This document shows positions 52,544 through 61,035 of a stretch of DNA of 64,000 bases, piece after piece (the stretch's first letter is position 1; every line of letters starts with the position of its first letter). The DNA lies in contig NZ_LR134378.1 in assembly GCF_900637555.1 (NCBI RefSeq), positions 1,808,001 through 1,872,000 of the forward strand, written 5' to 3'. A program made the position numbers and the translations under genes. The notes beneath the pieces are model-generated. The model did not search any database. It saw only the letters and a program-made list of their open reading frames with translations, and had not been told where the DNA came from. This DNA comes from Lautropia mirabilis. Its GTDB lineage: Bacteria; Pseudomonadota; Gammaproteobacteria; Burkholderiales; Burkholderiaceae_E.

Positions 52544-52745
52544 GTCGTGCAAGGGGGCGGGCGCGTGGAGGCGGGTGGCGTTGCGTGTGCCGACGGGGTG
52601 GCACCAATGGTGTGCCAGTGTCGCAGCCGTCCCGGCGGCCGGTTACGGGATGGATGCCGGGCGGAAACCGGGAAAGCCAGCGGGAAAGCCAGGCCAGAAA
52701 TGAAAAAAGCAGCCAGGGCGTGAGCCAAGGCTGCTTTTTTGAATC

Positions 52746-52820
52746 TGGTGGGCGATACTGGGTTCGAACCAGTGACCCCTGCCGTGTGAAGGCAGTGCTC
52801 TACCGCTGAGCTAACCGCCC
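52746..52820 (-). tRNA. tRNA-Val (anticodon CAC)
   Basis: This 75-base cloverleaf includes an encoded 3' CCA. The acceptor stem GGGCGGT pairs with ATCGCCC, and the D arm is GCTC...GAGC. The anticodon stem CTGCC/GGCAG encloses TTCACAC, giving anticodon CAC for the codon GUG. The T arm is ACTGG-TTCGAAC-CCAGT. A run of T on the minus strand is not seen directly after it; TTTTTT at 52734-52739 reads on the plus strand. Confidence 0.96.
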
Positions 52821-52966
52821 GGAAGGAAAGGTGTCTTGCGAAGCACCGCATCCGGTAAGCCGGCAGTATAACCGGAAATTCGGTTTGGTCAAAGCGAAGA
52901 TGTAACAGGCGTGAATTGTTCTACCATCGGCCCCATTCTTCTTCGGCTTTTCATCACTGTCCTTCC

Positions 52967-54439
52967 ATGACTGCCAACGCTTCGTCTGCTGCTTCTTCCG
53001 CACCTGCCACCTCTGCCCGCGTGCCGGGCCGGGTGCGCACCCGCTTTGCCCCCAGTCCCACGGGCTTTCTGCATATCGGGGGCGTGCGCACGGCGCTCTA
53101 TGCCTGGGCCTTTGCCAAGCATCATGGCGGCGACTATGTGTTGCGTATTGAAGACACGGACGTGGAGCGTTCCACGCCCGAGGCCGTGGCCGCCATTCTG
53201 GAAGGGCTGGACTGGCTGGGGCTGGATGCCGACGAGGGGCCGTTCTACCAGATGCAGCGGATGGACCGCTATCGCCAGCTGCTGGACGAGATGCTGGCCG
53301 ATGGCCGTGCCTACTACTGCTATGCCACGCCCGAGGAGCTGGAGGCCATGCGCGAGGCGCAGCGGGCCCGGGGCGAGAAGCCGCGCTATGACGGTCGCTG
53401 GCGTCCCGAGAACGCGGCCGGCAAGCAGCCACCGGCGGACGTGAAGCCGGTGGTGCGCTTCCGCAATCCGGATGACGGCGTGGTGGTGTGGGATGACATG
53501 GTCAAGGGGCGCATCGCCATCGGCAATGCCGAGCTGGACGACCTGGTGATTGCCCGATCGGACGGTACGCCCACCTACAACTTCTGCGTGGTGGTCGATG
53601 ACCTGGACATGGGCATCACGCACGTGATCCGCGGTGACGACCACGTCAACAACACGCCGCGGCAGATCAACATCCTGCGGGCGCTGGGTGCCGAGCCCCC
53701 CATCTACGGGCATCTGCCGATGATCAACGGGCCGGACGGGCAGAAGCTCTCCAAGCGGCACGGCGCGGTGTCGGTGCTGCAGTACCAGGAGGATGGCTAC
53801 CTGCCGGATGCCATCATCAACTACCTGGCGCGGCTGGGCTGGAGCCACGGCGACGACGAGATCTTCTCGCGCGAGCAGCTGGTGCAGTGGTTCGACGGCA
53901 CGCACCTGTCGGTGTCGCCGGCGCAGCTGGATTTCGACAAGTTCCGTTGGGTGAACCACCACTACCTGAAGGCGCTGCCCGATGCCGAGCTGGCGGCCGA
54001 GGTGGGGCGTCGCCTGGAGGCGCGGGGCATCCCGGCCACGCTGGGTGGTCAACCGGTGTCGGCCGAGGCGCTGGCGGCGATGTGTGCGCTGCTGAAGGAC
54101 CGTTCGCCCACCTGGGTGGCGCTTACTGACTGGGTGGCGCTCTTCTTTGCGCCGTCCGCGCCGGAGGCCGAGGCACTGGCAGCACGACTGACCGAGCCGG
54201 TACGGGCTGCCGTGGCGGACTTCCTGGCCGGCCTGCCGGCGGCAGCTGGCGACAAGGACGCCATCGGTGCGCTGATGAAGACGGTGCTGAAGACGCACGG
54301 GCTGAAGATGCCCCAGCTGGCGGTGCCGCTGCGGCTGATGGTCTTCGGCGTGGAGCAGACGCCCTCGGTGGACGCCATGCTAGCGCTGCTGCCGGCGGCC
54401 GAGATCGAGGCGCGGGTGCGGACGCATCTGGCGGGCTGA
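52967..54439 (+). CDS. gltX: Glutamyl-tRNA synthetase
   Basis: This class I synthetase charges tRNA-Glu and has 490 residues. The HIGH-type motif is in [20 protein letters not shown] and the KMSKS-type motif is [37 protein letters not shown] and the helical anticodon-binding domain follow. The first 25 residues are a Ser/Ala/Thr-rich extension. ATG at 52967 was chosen; a frame from 52916 gives an extra 17 residues without a good ribosome site. aroC follows after 16 bases. Confidence 0.95.
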   Translation: MTANASSAASSAPATSARVPGRVRTRFAPSPTGFLHIGGVRTALYAWAFAKHHGGDYVLRIEDTDVERSTPEAVAAILEGLDWLGLDADEGPFYQMQRMDRYRQLLDEMLADGRAYYCYATPEELEAMREAQRARGEKPRYDGRWRPENAAGKQPPADVKPVVRFRNPDDGVVVWDDMVKGRIAIGNAELDDLVIARSDGTPTYNFCVVVDDLDMGITHVIRGDDHVNNTPRQINILRALGAEPPIYGHLPMINGPDGQKLSKRHGAVSVLQYQEDGYLPDAIINYLARLGWSHGDDEIFSREQLVQWFDGTHLSVSPAQLDFDKFRWVNHHYLKALPDAELAAEVGRRLEARGIPATLGGQPVSAEALAAMCALLKDRSPTWVALTDWVALFFAPSAPEAEALAARLTEPVRAAVADFLAGLPAAAGDKDAIGALMKTVLKTHGLKMPQLAVPLRLMVFGVEQTPSVDAMLALLPAAEIEARVRTHLAG

Positions 54440-54455
54440 GAACGGGAGCACAGGC

Positions 54456-55565
54456 ATGGCAGGCAACACACTGGGGCGGCTGTTTGCCGTCACCACCTTT
54501 GGCGAATCGCACGGGCCGGCCATCGGCTGCGTGATCGACGGCTGCCCACCGGGCATGGCGCTGGACGTGGCCGACATCCAGCCCGAGCTGGATCGGCGGC
54601 GGCCCGGCACCTCGCGTCACGTCACGCAGCGCCAGGAGCCCGATGCGGTGGAGATCCTGTCCGGTGTGTTCGAGGGACGTACCACCGGCACGCCCATCGC
54701 ACTCGTCATCCGCAACCAGGATGCGCGTAGCCGAGACTATGGCAATCTGGCCGAGACCTTCCGGCCCGGTCATGCCGACTACACCTACTTCCAGAAGTAC
54801 GGCCTGCGCGACCACCGTGGGGGTGGGCGCTCGTCGGCCCGGCTGACGGCGCCGCTGGTGGCGGCCGGTGCGGTGGCCCGCAAGTGGCTGGCCGAGCACC
54901 ACGGCATCCGGATCCGTGGCTATCTGTCGCAGCTGGGCGAGATTGTCGTGCCGTTCCGTCGCTGGGAGGACGTGGGCCAGAACCCGTTCTTCGTGGCCGA
55001 TCAGGACAAGGTGCCGGCGCTGGAGGCGTACATGGACCAGCTGCGCCGCGACGGTGATTCGTGCGGGGCGCGTGTGGAGGTCGAGGCCAGCGGCGTGCCG
55101 GTGGGCTGGGGCGCGCCGCTCTATGATCGGCTGGATGCCGACATTGCCTACGCGATGATGGCCATCAACGCCGTCAAGGGCGTGGAGATCGGCGCAGGCT
55201 TTGGGGCGGTGGCCCAGCGCGGTTCGCAGCATGGTGACGAACTCACGCCCGAAGGCTTCATCGGCAACGAGGCAGGCGGCATCCTGGGTGGCATCAGCAC
55301 CGGGCAGGACATTCGCGTGTCGCTGGCCATCAAGCCCACGTCCAGCATCCGCATCGAGCGCCGCTCGATCGACCGTGAGGGCAAGCCGGTGATGATGCAG
55401 ACGCTGGGCCGACACGATCCCTGCGTGGGCATCCGCGCCACGCCCATCGTCGAGGCGGTGTTGGCGCTGGTGCTCATCGATCACTGCCTGCTGCATCGTG
55501 CGCAGTGCGGTGATGTAGATTCCGGTCTGGCGCCGATTCCGGCGTCGGCCCATCCCACGCAATGA
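54456..55565 (+). CDS. aroC: Chorismate synthase
   Basis: This enzyme makes chorismate from EPSP using reduced FMN. It has 369 residues. Signatures are [38 protein letters not shown] and [17 protein letters not shown]. It starts 16 bases after gltX, likely in the same transcript, and its stop overlaps an upstream in-frame ATG (55562) of the protease frame. Confidence 0.96.
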   Translation: MAGNTLGRLFAVTTFGESHGPAIGCVIDGCPPGMALDVADIQPELDRRRPGTSRHVTQRQEPDAVEILSGVFEGRTTGTPIALVIRNQDARSRDYGNLAETFRPGHADYTYFQKYGLRDHRGGGRSSARLTAPLVAAGAVARKWLAEHHGIRIRGYLSQLGEIVVPFRRWEDVGQNPFFVADQDKVPALEAYMDQLRRDGDSCGARVEVEASGVPVGWGAPLYDRLDADIAYAMMAINAVKGVEIGAGFGAVAQRGSQHGDELTPEGFIGNEAGGILGGISTGQDIRVSLAIKPTSSIRIERRSIDREGKPVMMQTLGRHDPCVGIRATPIVEAVLALVLIDHCLLHRAQCGDVDSGLAPIPASAHPTQ

Positions 55566-55579
55566 GGATCTGCTTCCCC

Positions 55580-56437
55580 ATGGATTCATCCCGGACGATG
55601 AAGAGAAAAGGTCTGACCCGTGCCGGCCGGTTTGCGCTGGCCGCCTTGAGCGGCAGCCTGCTGCTGACGGCCTGTACTTCCGTGCATACCACCAGCGAAG
55701 GTGCCATTGGCCTGAAACGGCGGCAGATGATGTCGCCGCTGGTCTCGGAGGCGCAGCTGGACCAGAGTGCGCAGGTGGCCTATGCCGAGGTGCTGCAGAA
55801 GGCGAAGTCGGACGGTGGCCTCAACACCGACCCGGCCATGACCGCCCGGGTGCGGGCGGTGGCGGGGCGCATCATCCCGCAGGTGGGAGCGTTCCGGCAG
55901 GATGCGCTGAAGTGGCAGTGGCAGGTCAACGTCATCAAGTCCGACGAGCTCAACGCCTGGTGCATGCCGGGCGGCAAGATCGCGTTCTACAGCGGCATCA
56001 TCCAGCAGCTCAACCTGACTGATGATGAAATCGCGGCCATCATGGGGCACGAGATTGCCCATGCGCTGCGCGAGCATGCCCGTGAACGGGCCTCGGAGCA
56101 GGCCACGGCCGGCCTGCTGATCAATGCCGGTGCAGCCGGCTTCGGGCTGGGCAGCAGTGGCGCGGATCTGGGGCGTCTGGCCTATCAGACCACCTTCGGG
56201 CTGAAGCACAGTCGCCAGCACGAGACCGAGGCCGACCGCATCGGCGTGGAGCTGGCGGCACGGGCTGGCTACGACCCGCGCGCGGCCATCACGCTGTGGC
56301 AGAAGATGGCGGCCCGCAGCGGGGGCAAGAGCCAGCCCGAGTTCCTGTCCACGCACCCGTCTGCCAGCACGCGCATCAAGGATCTGCAGGACTATTCGGC
56401 CCGGGTGCTGCCGCTGTATCAGGGGCAGGGACGCTGA
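55580..56437 (+). CDS. M48-family metalloprotease lipoprotein
   Basis: This 285-residue protein has a lipoprotein signal ([17 protein letters not shown], lipobox Cys near residue 34). The zinc protease motif is [13 protein letters not shown], the third ligand lies in [12 protein letters not shown], and the family parts [17 protein letters not shown] and [19 protein letters not shown] are present. It resembles LoiP/YcaL periplasmic proteases of the outer-membrane quality-control group. ATG at 55580 follows GAGGATC; 55562 and 55598 are alternatives. It follows aroC by 14 bases. Confidence 0.9.
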   Translation: MDSSRTMKRKGLTRAGRFALAALSGSLLLTACTSVHTTSEGAIGLKRRQMMSPLVSEAQLDQSAQVAYAEVLQKAKSDGGLNTDPAMTARVRAVAGRIIPQVGAFRQDALKWQWQVNVIKSDELNAWCMPGGKIAFYSGIIQQLNLTDDEIAAIMGHEIAHALREHARERASEQATAGLLINAGAAGFGLGSSGADLGRLAYQTTFGLKHSRQHETEADRIGVELAARAGYDPRAAITLWQKMAARSGGKSQPEFLSTHPSASTRIKDLQDYSARVLPLYQGQGR

Positions 56438-56483
56438 CTTTCCCGGATGCCGAAGTTGTCGGCCTGCGTGGCATAATCGCGGG

Positions 56484-57893
56484 ATGCTTAATACTGCCCG
56501 TACCCTTTACGACAAGTTGTGGGACGCTCATGTCGTCCGTCAGGAACCCGATGGCAGCAGCCTGCTGTACATCGACCGTCACCTGCTGCATGAGGTCACC
56601 AGTCCGCAGGCCTTCGAGGGCCTGCAGCAGGCACACCGCGCGCCGTGGCGCCTGAATGCCAACCTGGCGGTGGTGGACCACAACGTGCCCACCACCGGCC
56701 GTAAGGAAGGCATTGCCGATCCGGTGGCCCGTCTGCAGGTCGAGACGCTGGGTGACAACGCCCGCAAGTATGGTCTGACCTACTTCGACATCGACGACCG
56801 CCGCCAGGGCATCGTGCACGTCATCGGGCCCGAGCAGGGTGCCACGCTGCCGGGCATGACGGTGGTCTGTGGCGACTCGCACACCAGCACGCACGGGGCG
56901 TTCGCCGCGCTGGCCCATGGCATCGGCACGTCCGAGGTCGAGCATGTGCTGGCCACGCAGACGCTGGTGGCACGCAAGTCGCGCAACATGCTGGTGCAGG
57001 TCGACGGCCGGTTGCCGGCCGGTGTCACGCCCAAGGACGTGGCGCTGGGCATCATTGGCCGCATCGGCACCGCTGGCGGCACGGGCTATGCCATCGAATT
57101 CGGCGGGTCGGTTTTCCGTGAAATGTCCATGGAAGGCCGGATGACGGTCTGCAACATGGCCATCGAGGCAGGCGCGCGCAGTGGTCTGGTCGCCTTTGAC
57201 GACATCACGATGAACTACCTGCGTGATCGTCCCATGTCGCCGCGCGGTGCCGACTGGGACAAGGCCGTGAGCTACTGGCGCACGCTGCGCAGCGACGAGG
57301 GGGCACGCTTTGACCGCGTGGTGCAGATCGACGCTTCCGAGCTGCGCCCCTACGTCACCTGGGGCACGTCGCCCGAGATGGTGGTGTCGGTGGAGGATCG
57401 GGTGCCCGATCCGGACCGCGAGAAGGATGCCGTCAAGCGCGAGGGCATGGAGCGGGCGCTGCGTTACATGGGTCTGACACCCAACACGCCCATGACGGCC
57501 ATCAAGATCGACAAGGTGTTCATCGGTTCGTGCACCAACTCGCGCATCGAGGATCTGCGCGCGGCGGCTGCCGTGGTCCGGGGGCGCCGTCGCGCCGACA
57601 ACGTGAAGCTGGCCATGGTGGTGCCGGGCTCGGGTCTGGTGAAGGCGCAGGCCGAGGCCGAGGGCCTGGACCGGATCTTCCGCGAGGCAGGCTTCGAGTG
57701 GCGCGATCCGGGCTGTTCGATGTGTCTGGCCATGAACGCCGACCGGCTGGAGCCGGGCGAGCGATGTGCGTCGACCTCGAACCGCAACTTCGAGGGTCGG
57801 CAGGGTGCGGGTGGTCGTACCCACCTGGTGAGCCCCGCCATGGCGGCGGCGGCCGGGGTGTTCGGTCATTTCGTGGATGTTCGGAGGCTGTGA
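56484..57893 (+). CDS. leuC: 3-isopropylmalate dehydratase large subunit
   Basis: This is the Fe-S subunit of isopropylmalate isomerase in leucine synthesis, with 469 residues. The three cluster cysteines are visible in [14 protein letters not shown] and [35 protein letters not shown] is also conserved. The start [18 protein letters not shown] matches family members. CATAAT lies only 7 bases before the ATG and no ribosome binding site is evident, so the mRNA may be leaderless. leuD follows after 4 bases. Confidence 0.96.
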   Translation: MLNTARTLYDKLWDAHVVRQEPDGSSLLYIDRHLLHEVTSPQAFEGLQQAHRAPWRLNANLAVVDHNVPTTGRKEGIADPVARLQVETLGDNARKYGLTYFDIDDRRQGIVHVIGPEQGATLPGMTVVCGDSHTSTHGAFAALAHGIGTSEVEHVLATQTLVARKSRNMLVQVDGRLPAGVTPKDVALGIIGRIGTAGGTGYAIEFGGSVFREMSMEGRMTVCNMAIEAGARSGLVAFDDITMNYLRDRPMSPRGADWDKAVSYWRTLRSDEGARFDRVVQIDASELRPYVTWGTSPEMVVSVEDRVPDPDREKDAVKREGMERALRYMGLTPNTPMTAIKIDKVFIGSCTNSRIEDLRAAAAVVRGRRRADNVKLAMVVPGSGLVKAQAEAEGLDRIFREAGFEWRDPGCSMCLAMNADRLEPGERCASTSNRNFEGRQGAGGRTHLVSPAMAAAAGVFGHFVDVRRL

Positions 57894-57897
57894 CGAC

Positions 57898-58551
57898 ATG
57901 AAGGTATTCAATGTGCACCGTGGCAAGGTCGTGCCGCTCGACCGGGCCAACGTCGACACCGACGCCATCATCCCGAAGCAGTTTCTGAAGTCCATCAAGC
58001 GCTCGGGCTTCGGTCCGAACCTGTTTGACGAATGGCGCTATCTGGACGTGGGCGAGCCCGGCAAGGACAACAGCAAGCGTCCGCTGAACCCGGATTTCGT
58101 GCTGAACCAGCCGCGCTATGCGGGCGCTTCAATCCTGGTGGCACGCGAGAACTTCGGCTGCGGCTCGTCGCGCGAGCACGCGCCGTGGGCGCTGGATGAC
58201 TACGGCTTCCGCTGCATCATCGCGCCCAGCTTCGCCGACATCTTCTACAACAACTGCTTCAAGAACGGGTTGCTGCCGCTGCGGATGACCGAGTCCCAGG
58301 TGTCGCGCATCTTCGACGACGTGAAGGCCTTCGTCGGCTACGAGCTGATCATTGATCTGCCCGAGCAGGTGGTGCGCACCACGCAGGGCGAGGTGATCGG
58401 CTCCTTCGAGATCGACGCCTTCCGCAAGAACAACCTGCTCAACGGGCTGGACGAGATCGGGCTGACGCTGCAGCACGCCGACGACATCCGGGCCTACGAG
58501 GAGCGGCGTTTCCGGGCCGAGCCCTGGCTGCAGGCCAGCCTGGGGCATTGA
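57898..58551 (+). CDS. leuD: 3-isopropylmalate dehydratase small subunit
   Basis: This partner subunit of LeuC has 217 residues. [39 protein letters not shown] and [18 protein letters not shown] are typical. GGAGG lies 12 bases upstream of ATG 57898, inside the end of leuC. It is followed by a 142-base spacer with a perfect hairpin CCGGGGCA/TGCCCCGG (58581-58599) before leuB, which may modulate expression of the downstream genes. Confidence 0.96.
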   Translation: MKVFNVHRGKVVPLDRANVDTDAIIPKQFLKSIKRSGFGPNLFDEWRYLDVGEPGKDNSKRPLNPDFVLNQPRYAGASILVARENFGCGSSREHAPWALDDYGFRCIIAPSFADIFYNNCFKNGLLPLRMTESQVSRIFDDVKAFVGYELIIDLPEQVVRTTQGEVIGSFEIDAFRKNNLLNGLDEIGLTLQHADDIRAYEERRFRAEPWLQASLGH

Positions 58552-58580
58552 CGGCGCAGGCGTCATCATCCATCCGGATG

Positions 58581-58599
58581 CCGGGGCAGGCTGCCCCGG
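58581..58599 (+). terminator. Hairpin in the leuD-leuB spacer
   Basis: CCGGGGCA (58581-58588) pairs with TGCCCCGG (58592-58599) over a 3-base loop. No T-tract follows, so it may be an attenuating or mRNA-stabilising stem rather than a full terminator. Confidence 0.4.
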
Positions 58600-58693
58600 T
58601 GTTCCCATCGAGTCGGACCATCAAGGGCCAGACCTGCCGGCGCATTTCCGGCGGGCTCTGGCTTTCATGTTTTGAAGGACAGGAGGAATCGAA

Positions 58694-59758
58694 ATGAAGA
58701 TTGCAGTACTGGCCGGTGACGGCATCGGTCCCGAGATCACCGCGCAGGCGGTTCGGGTGCTGGAGGTGCTGGCCCGTGACGGGCTGGACGTGCAGACCGA
58801 ATCGGCGCTGGTGGGCGGCGCAGCCGTCGATGCCACGGGCGATCCTCTGCCCGAGGAGACGCTGCGGGTGTGCGAATCGGCCCGTGCCATCCTGTTCGGT
58901 GCGGTGGGCGGCCCGGCTTACGACAAGCTGCCGCGTCCGCAGCGTCCGGAGCAGGGGCTCCTGCGGCTGCGCAAGCATTTCGACCTCTTTGCCAACCTGC
59001 GCCCGGCCATGGTCTACCCGGAGCTGGCCGAGGCCAGCCCGCTGAAGGCCGACATCGTGGCCGGTCTGGACATCCTGATCATGCGCGAGTTGACGGGGGA
59101 CATCTACTTCGGGCAGCCTCGGGGCATCCGCACCAACGAGGCCGGCGAGCGCGAAGGCTTCGACACCATGCGCTACAGCGAGTCCGAGATCCGTCGCATT
59201 GCGCAGCGCGGATTCGAGGCCGCCCGTCGGCGCCAGCGGCGGCTGTGCTCGGTGGACAAGGCAAATGTGTTGGAAACGACCCAACTGTGGCGTGATGTCG
59301 TCACGGAAGTCGGCAAGGACTATCCGGATGTCGAGCTTTCTCACATGTACGTGGATAATGCGGCGATGCAGCTGATTCGCCAGCCGCGTCAGTTCGACGT
59401 GATCGTCACCGGCAACATGTTCGGCGACATCCTCTCGGACGCTGCGTCGATGCTGACCGGCTCGATCGGCATGCTGCCTTCGGCCTCGCTCAACGCCTCG
59501 GGCTTCGGCATGTACGAACCGATCCACGGGTCGGCGCCGGACATCGCCGGTACCAACAAGGCCAATCCGCTGGCCACCATCCTGTCGCTGGCCATGCTGC
59601 TGCGCTACTCGCTGGACGAGGAAGCGGCGGCCCGCCGGGTGGAAGCCGCCGTACGGAAAGTGCTGGCCGATGGGGTGCGTACGGCCGATATCGCGCGTCC
59701 GGGTGATAAAGTGTCAAGTTGCACCGAAATGGGCGACGCCGTGGTGGCAGCGCTCTGA
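58694..59758 (+). CDS. leuB: 3-isopropylmalate dehydrogenase
   Basis: This enzyme oxidises and decarboxylates 3-isopropylmalate with NAD in leucine synthesis. It has 354 residues. [37 protein letters not shown]-like residues ([12 protein letters not shown]), [17 protein letters not shown] and [20 protein letters not shown] are the family motifs. AGGAGG precedes the ATG. asd follows after 38 bases. Confidence 0.96.
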   Translation: MKIAVLAGDGIGPEITAQAVRVLEVLARDGLDVQTESALVGGAAVDATGDPLPEETLRVCESARAILFGAVGGPAYDKLPRPQRPEQGLLRLRKHFDLFANLRPAMVYPELAEASPLKADIVAGLDILIMRELTGDIYFGQPRGIRTNEAGEREGFDTMRYSESEIRRIAQRGFEAARRRQRRLCSVDKANVLETTQLWRDVVTEVGKDYPDVELSHMYVDNAAMQLIRQPRQFDVIVTGNMFGDILSDAASMLTGSIGMLPSASLNASGFGMYEPIHGSAPDIAGTNKANPLATILSLAMLLRYSLDEEAAARRVEAAVRKVLADGVRTADIARPGDKVSSCTEMGDAVVAAL

Positions 59759-59796
59759 GCGCCGGGAATCCGGCCAGGAACAAGCAGGGAGAAAGC

Positions 59797-60924
59797 ATGA
59801 GCAGGAAGTATCGGGTTGGTCTGGTGGGCTGGCGTGGCATGGTGGGCTCGGTCCTGATGGACCGGATGCGCGCCGAGAAGGACTTCGATCTGTTCGATCC
59901 GGTGTTCTTCAGCACGTCGAACGCGGGTGGCAAGGCGCCGATGGGCGACGCGCCGCTGGGCGACGCCCACGACATCAAGGCCCTGTCCGCGCTCGATGCG
60001 ATCGTCACCTGCCAGGGCGGCGACTACACGCTGGACGTGCATCCGAAGCTGCGCGCAGCCGGCTGGAAGGGCTTCTGGATCGACGCGGCGTCGTCGCTGC
60101 GGATGGATGAAAAGGCCGTGATCGTGTTGGATCCGGTCAACCGTCATGTCATTGATGCGGCCATACAGACCGGTAATCGGGATTTCATTGGCGGTAACTG
60201 CACGGTTAGCCTGATGATGATGGCTCTCGGCGGTCTGCTGCAGGCGGATCAGGTCGAGTGGGTCACGGCAATGACCTATCAGTCCGCCTCTGGCGGTGGT
60301 GCACAACACATGAGGGAGCTGGTCAGTCAGATGGGCGCAATCCACGCATCGGTGGCAACCGAGCTGTCGAATCCGGGAAGCAACATCCTGGACATCGACC
60401 GTACGGTCGCCGAGACCATGCGTGCGGCGGATTTCCCCACCAAGCAGTTCGGCTTCCCCCTGGCAGGCAGCCTGCTGCCCTGGATCGACAAGGACCTGGG
60501 CAACGGCATGTCGCGCGAGGAGTGGAAGGGCGATGCCGAGCTGAACAAGATGCTGGGTCGCACGCCGGAAAACCACATTCCGGTCGAGAGCATCTGCGTT
60601 CGGGTGGGCGCCATGCGCTGCCACAGCCAGGCACTGACCATCAAGCTGCGCGAGGATCTGCCGCTGCCGGCCATCGAAGAGATGCTGGCAGGTGCCAACG
60701 ACTGGGTGCGTGTCGTGCCCAACGATCGTGAGGCGTCGCTGGCCGAACTCACGCCGGCAGCCGTCACCGGCAAGCTGCACGTGCCGATCGGCCGCCTGCG
60801 CAAGCTCACGCTCGGCAAGGGCTACCTCAGTGCCTTCACGGTCGGCGACCAGCTGCTGTGGGGGGCCGCCGAACCGCTGCGCCGGATGCTGAGGATCGTG
60901 CTGGAGCGCCCGCTGGCTGCGTGA
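59797..60924 (+). CDS. asd: Aspartate-semialdehyde dehydrogenase
   Basis: This enzyme reduces aspartyl phosphate for lysine, threonine, methionine and diaminopimelate synthesis. It has 375 residues. [18 protein letters not shown] is the NADP-binding start and [16 protein letters not shown] holds the catalytic Cys. [20 protein letters not shown] and [20 protein letters not shown] are also typical of the Gram-negative type. ATG at 59797 follows CAGGGAGAAAGC. Confidence 0.96.
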   Translation: MSRKYRVGLVGWRGMVGSVLMDRMRAEKDFDLFDPVFFSTSNAGGKAPMGDAPLGDAHDIKALSALDAIVTCQGGDYTLDVHPKLRAAGWKGFWIDAASSLRMDEKAVIVLDPVNRHVIDAAIQTGNRDFIGGNCTVSLMMMALGGLLQADQVEWVTAMTYQSASGGGAQHMRELVSQMGAIHASVATELSNPGSNILDIDRTVAETMRAADFPTKQFGFPLAGSLLPWIDKDLGNGMSREEWKGDAELNKMLGRTPENHIPVESICVRVGAMRCHSQALTIKLREDLPLPAIEEMLAGANDWVRVVPNDREASLAELTPAAVTGKLHVPIGRLRKLTLGKGYLSAFTVGDQLLWGAAEPLRRMLRIVLERPLAA

Positions 60925-60964
60925 TGACCGCTTGAGAGTTGACTGAAGTTTCCCTGGCCCGTTT

Positions 60965-60988
60965 CCCGGCGGGCAGATTCCCGCCGGG
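60965..60988 (+). terminator. Hairpin between asd and fimV
   Basis: CCCGGCGGG (60965-60973) pairs with CCCGCCGGG (60980-60988) over CAGATT. No T-run follows directly (CCATCCAAAGAG), so termination strength is uncertain. Confidence 0.5.
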
Positions 60989-61035
60989 CCATCCAAAGAG
61001 TTTGTTTCGTTCCAGTTCCTGTAAGAGGTGGTACC

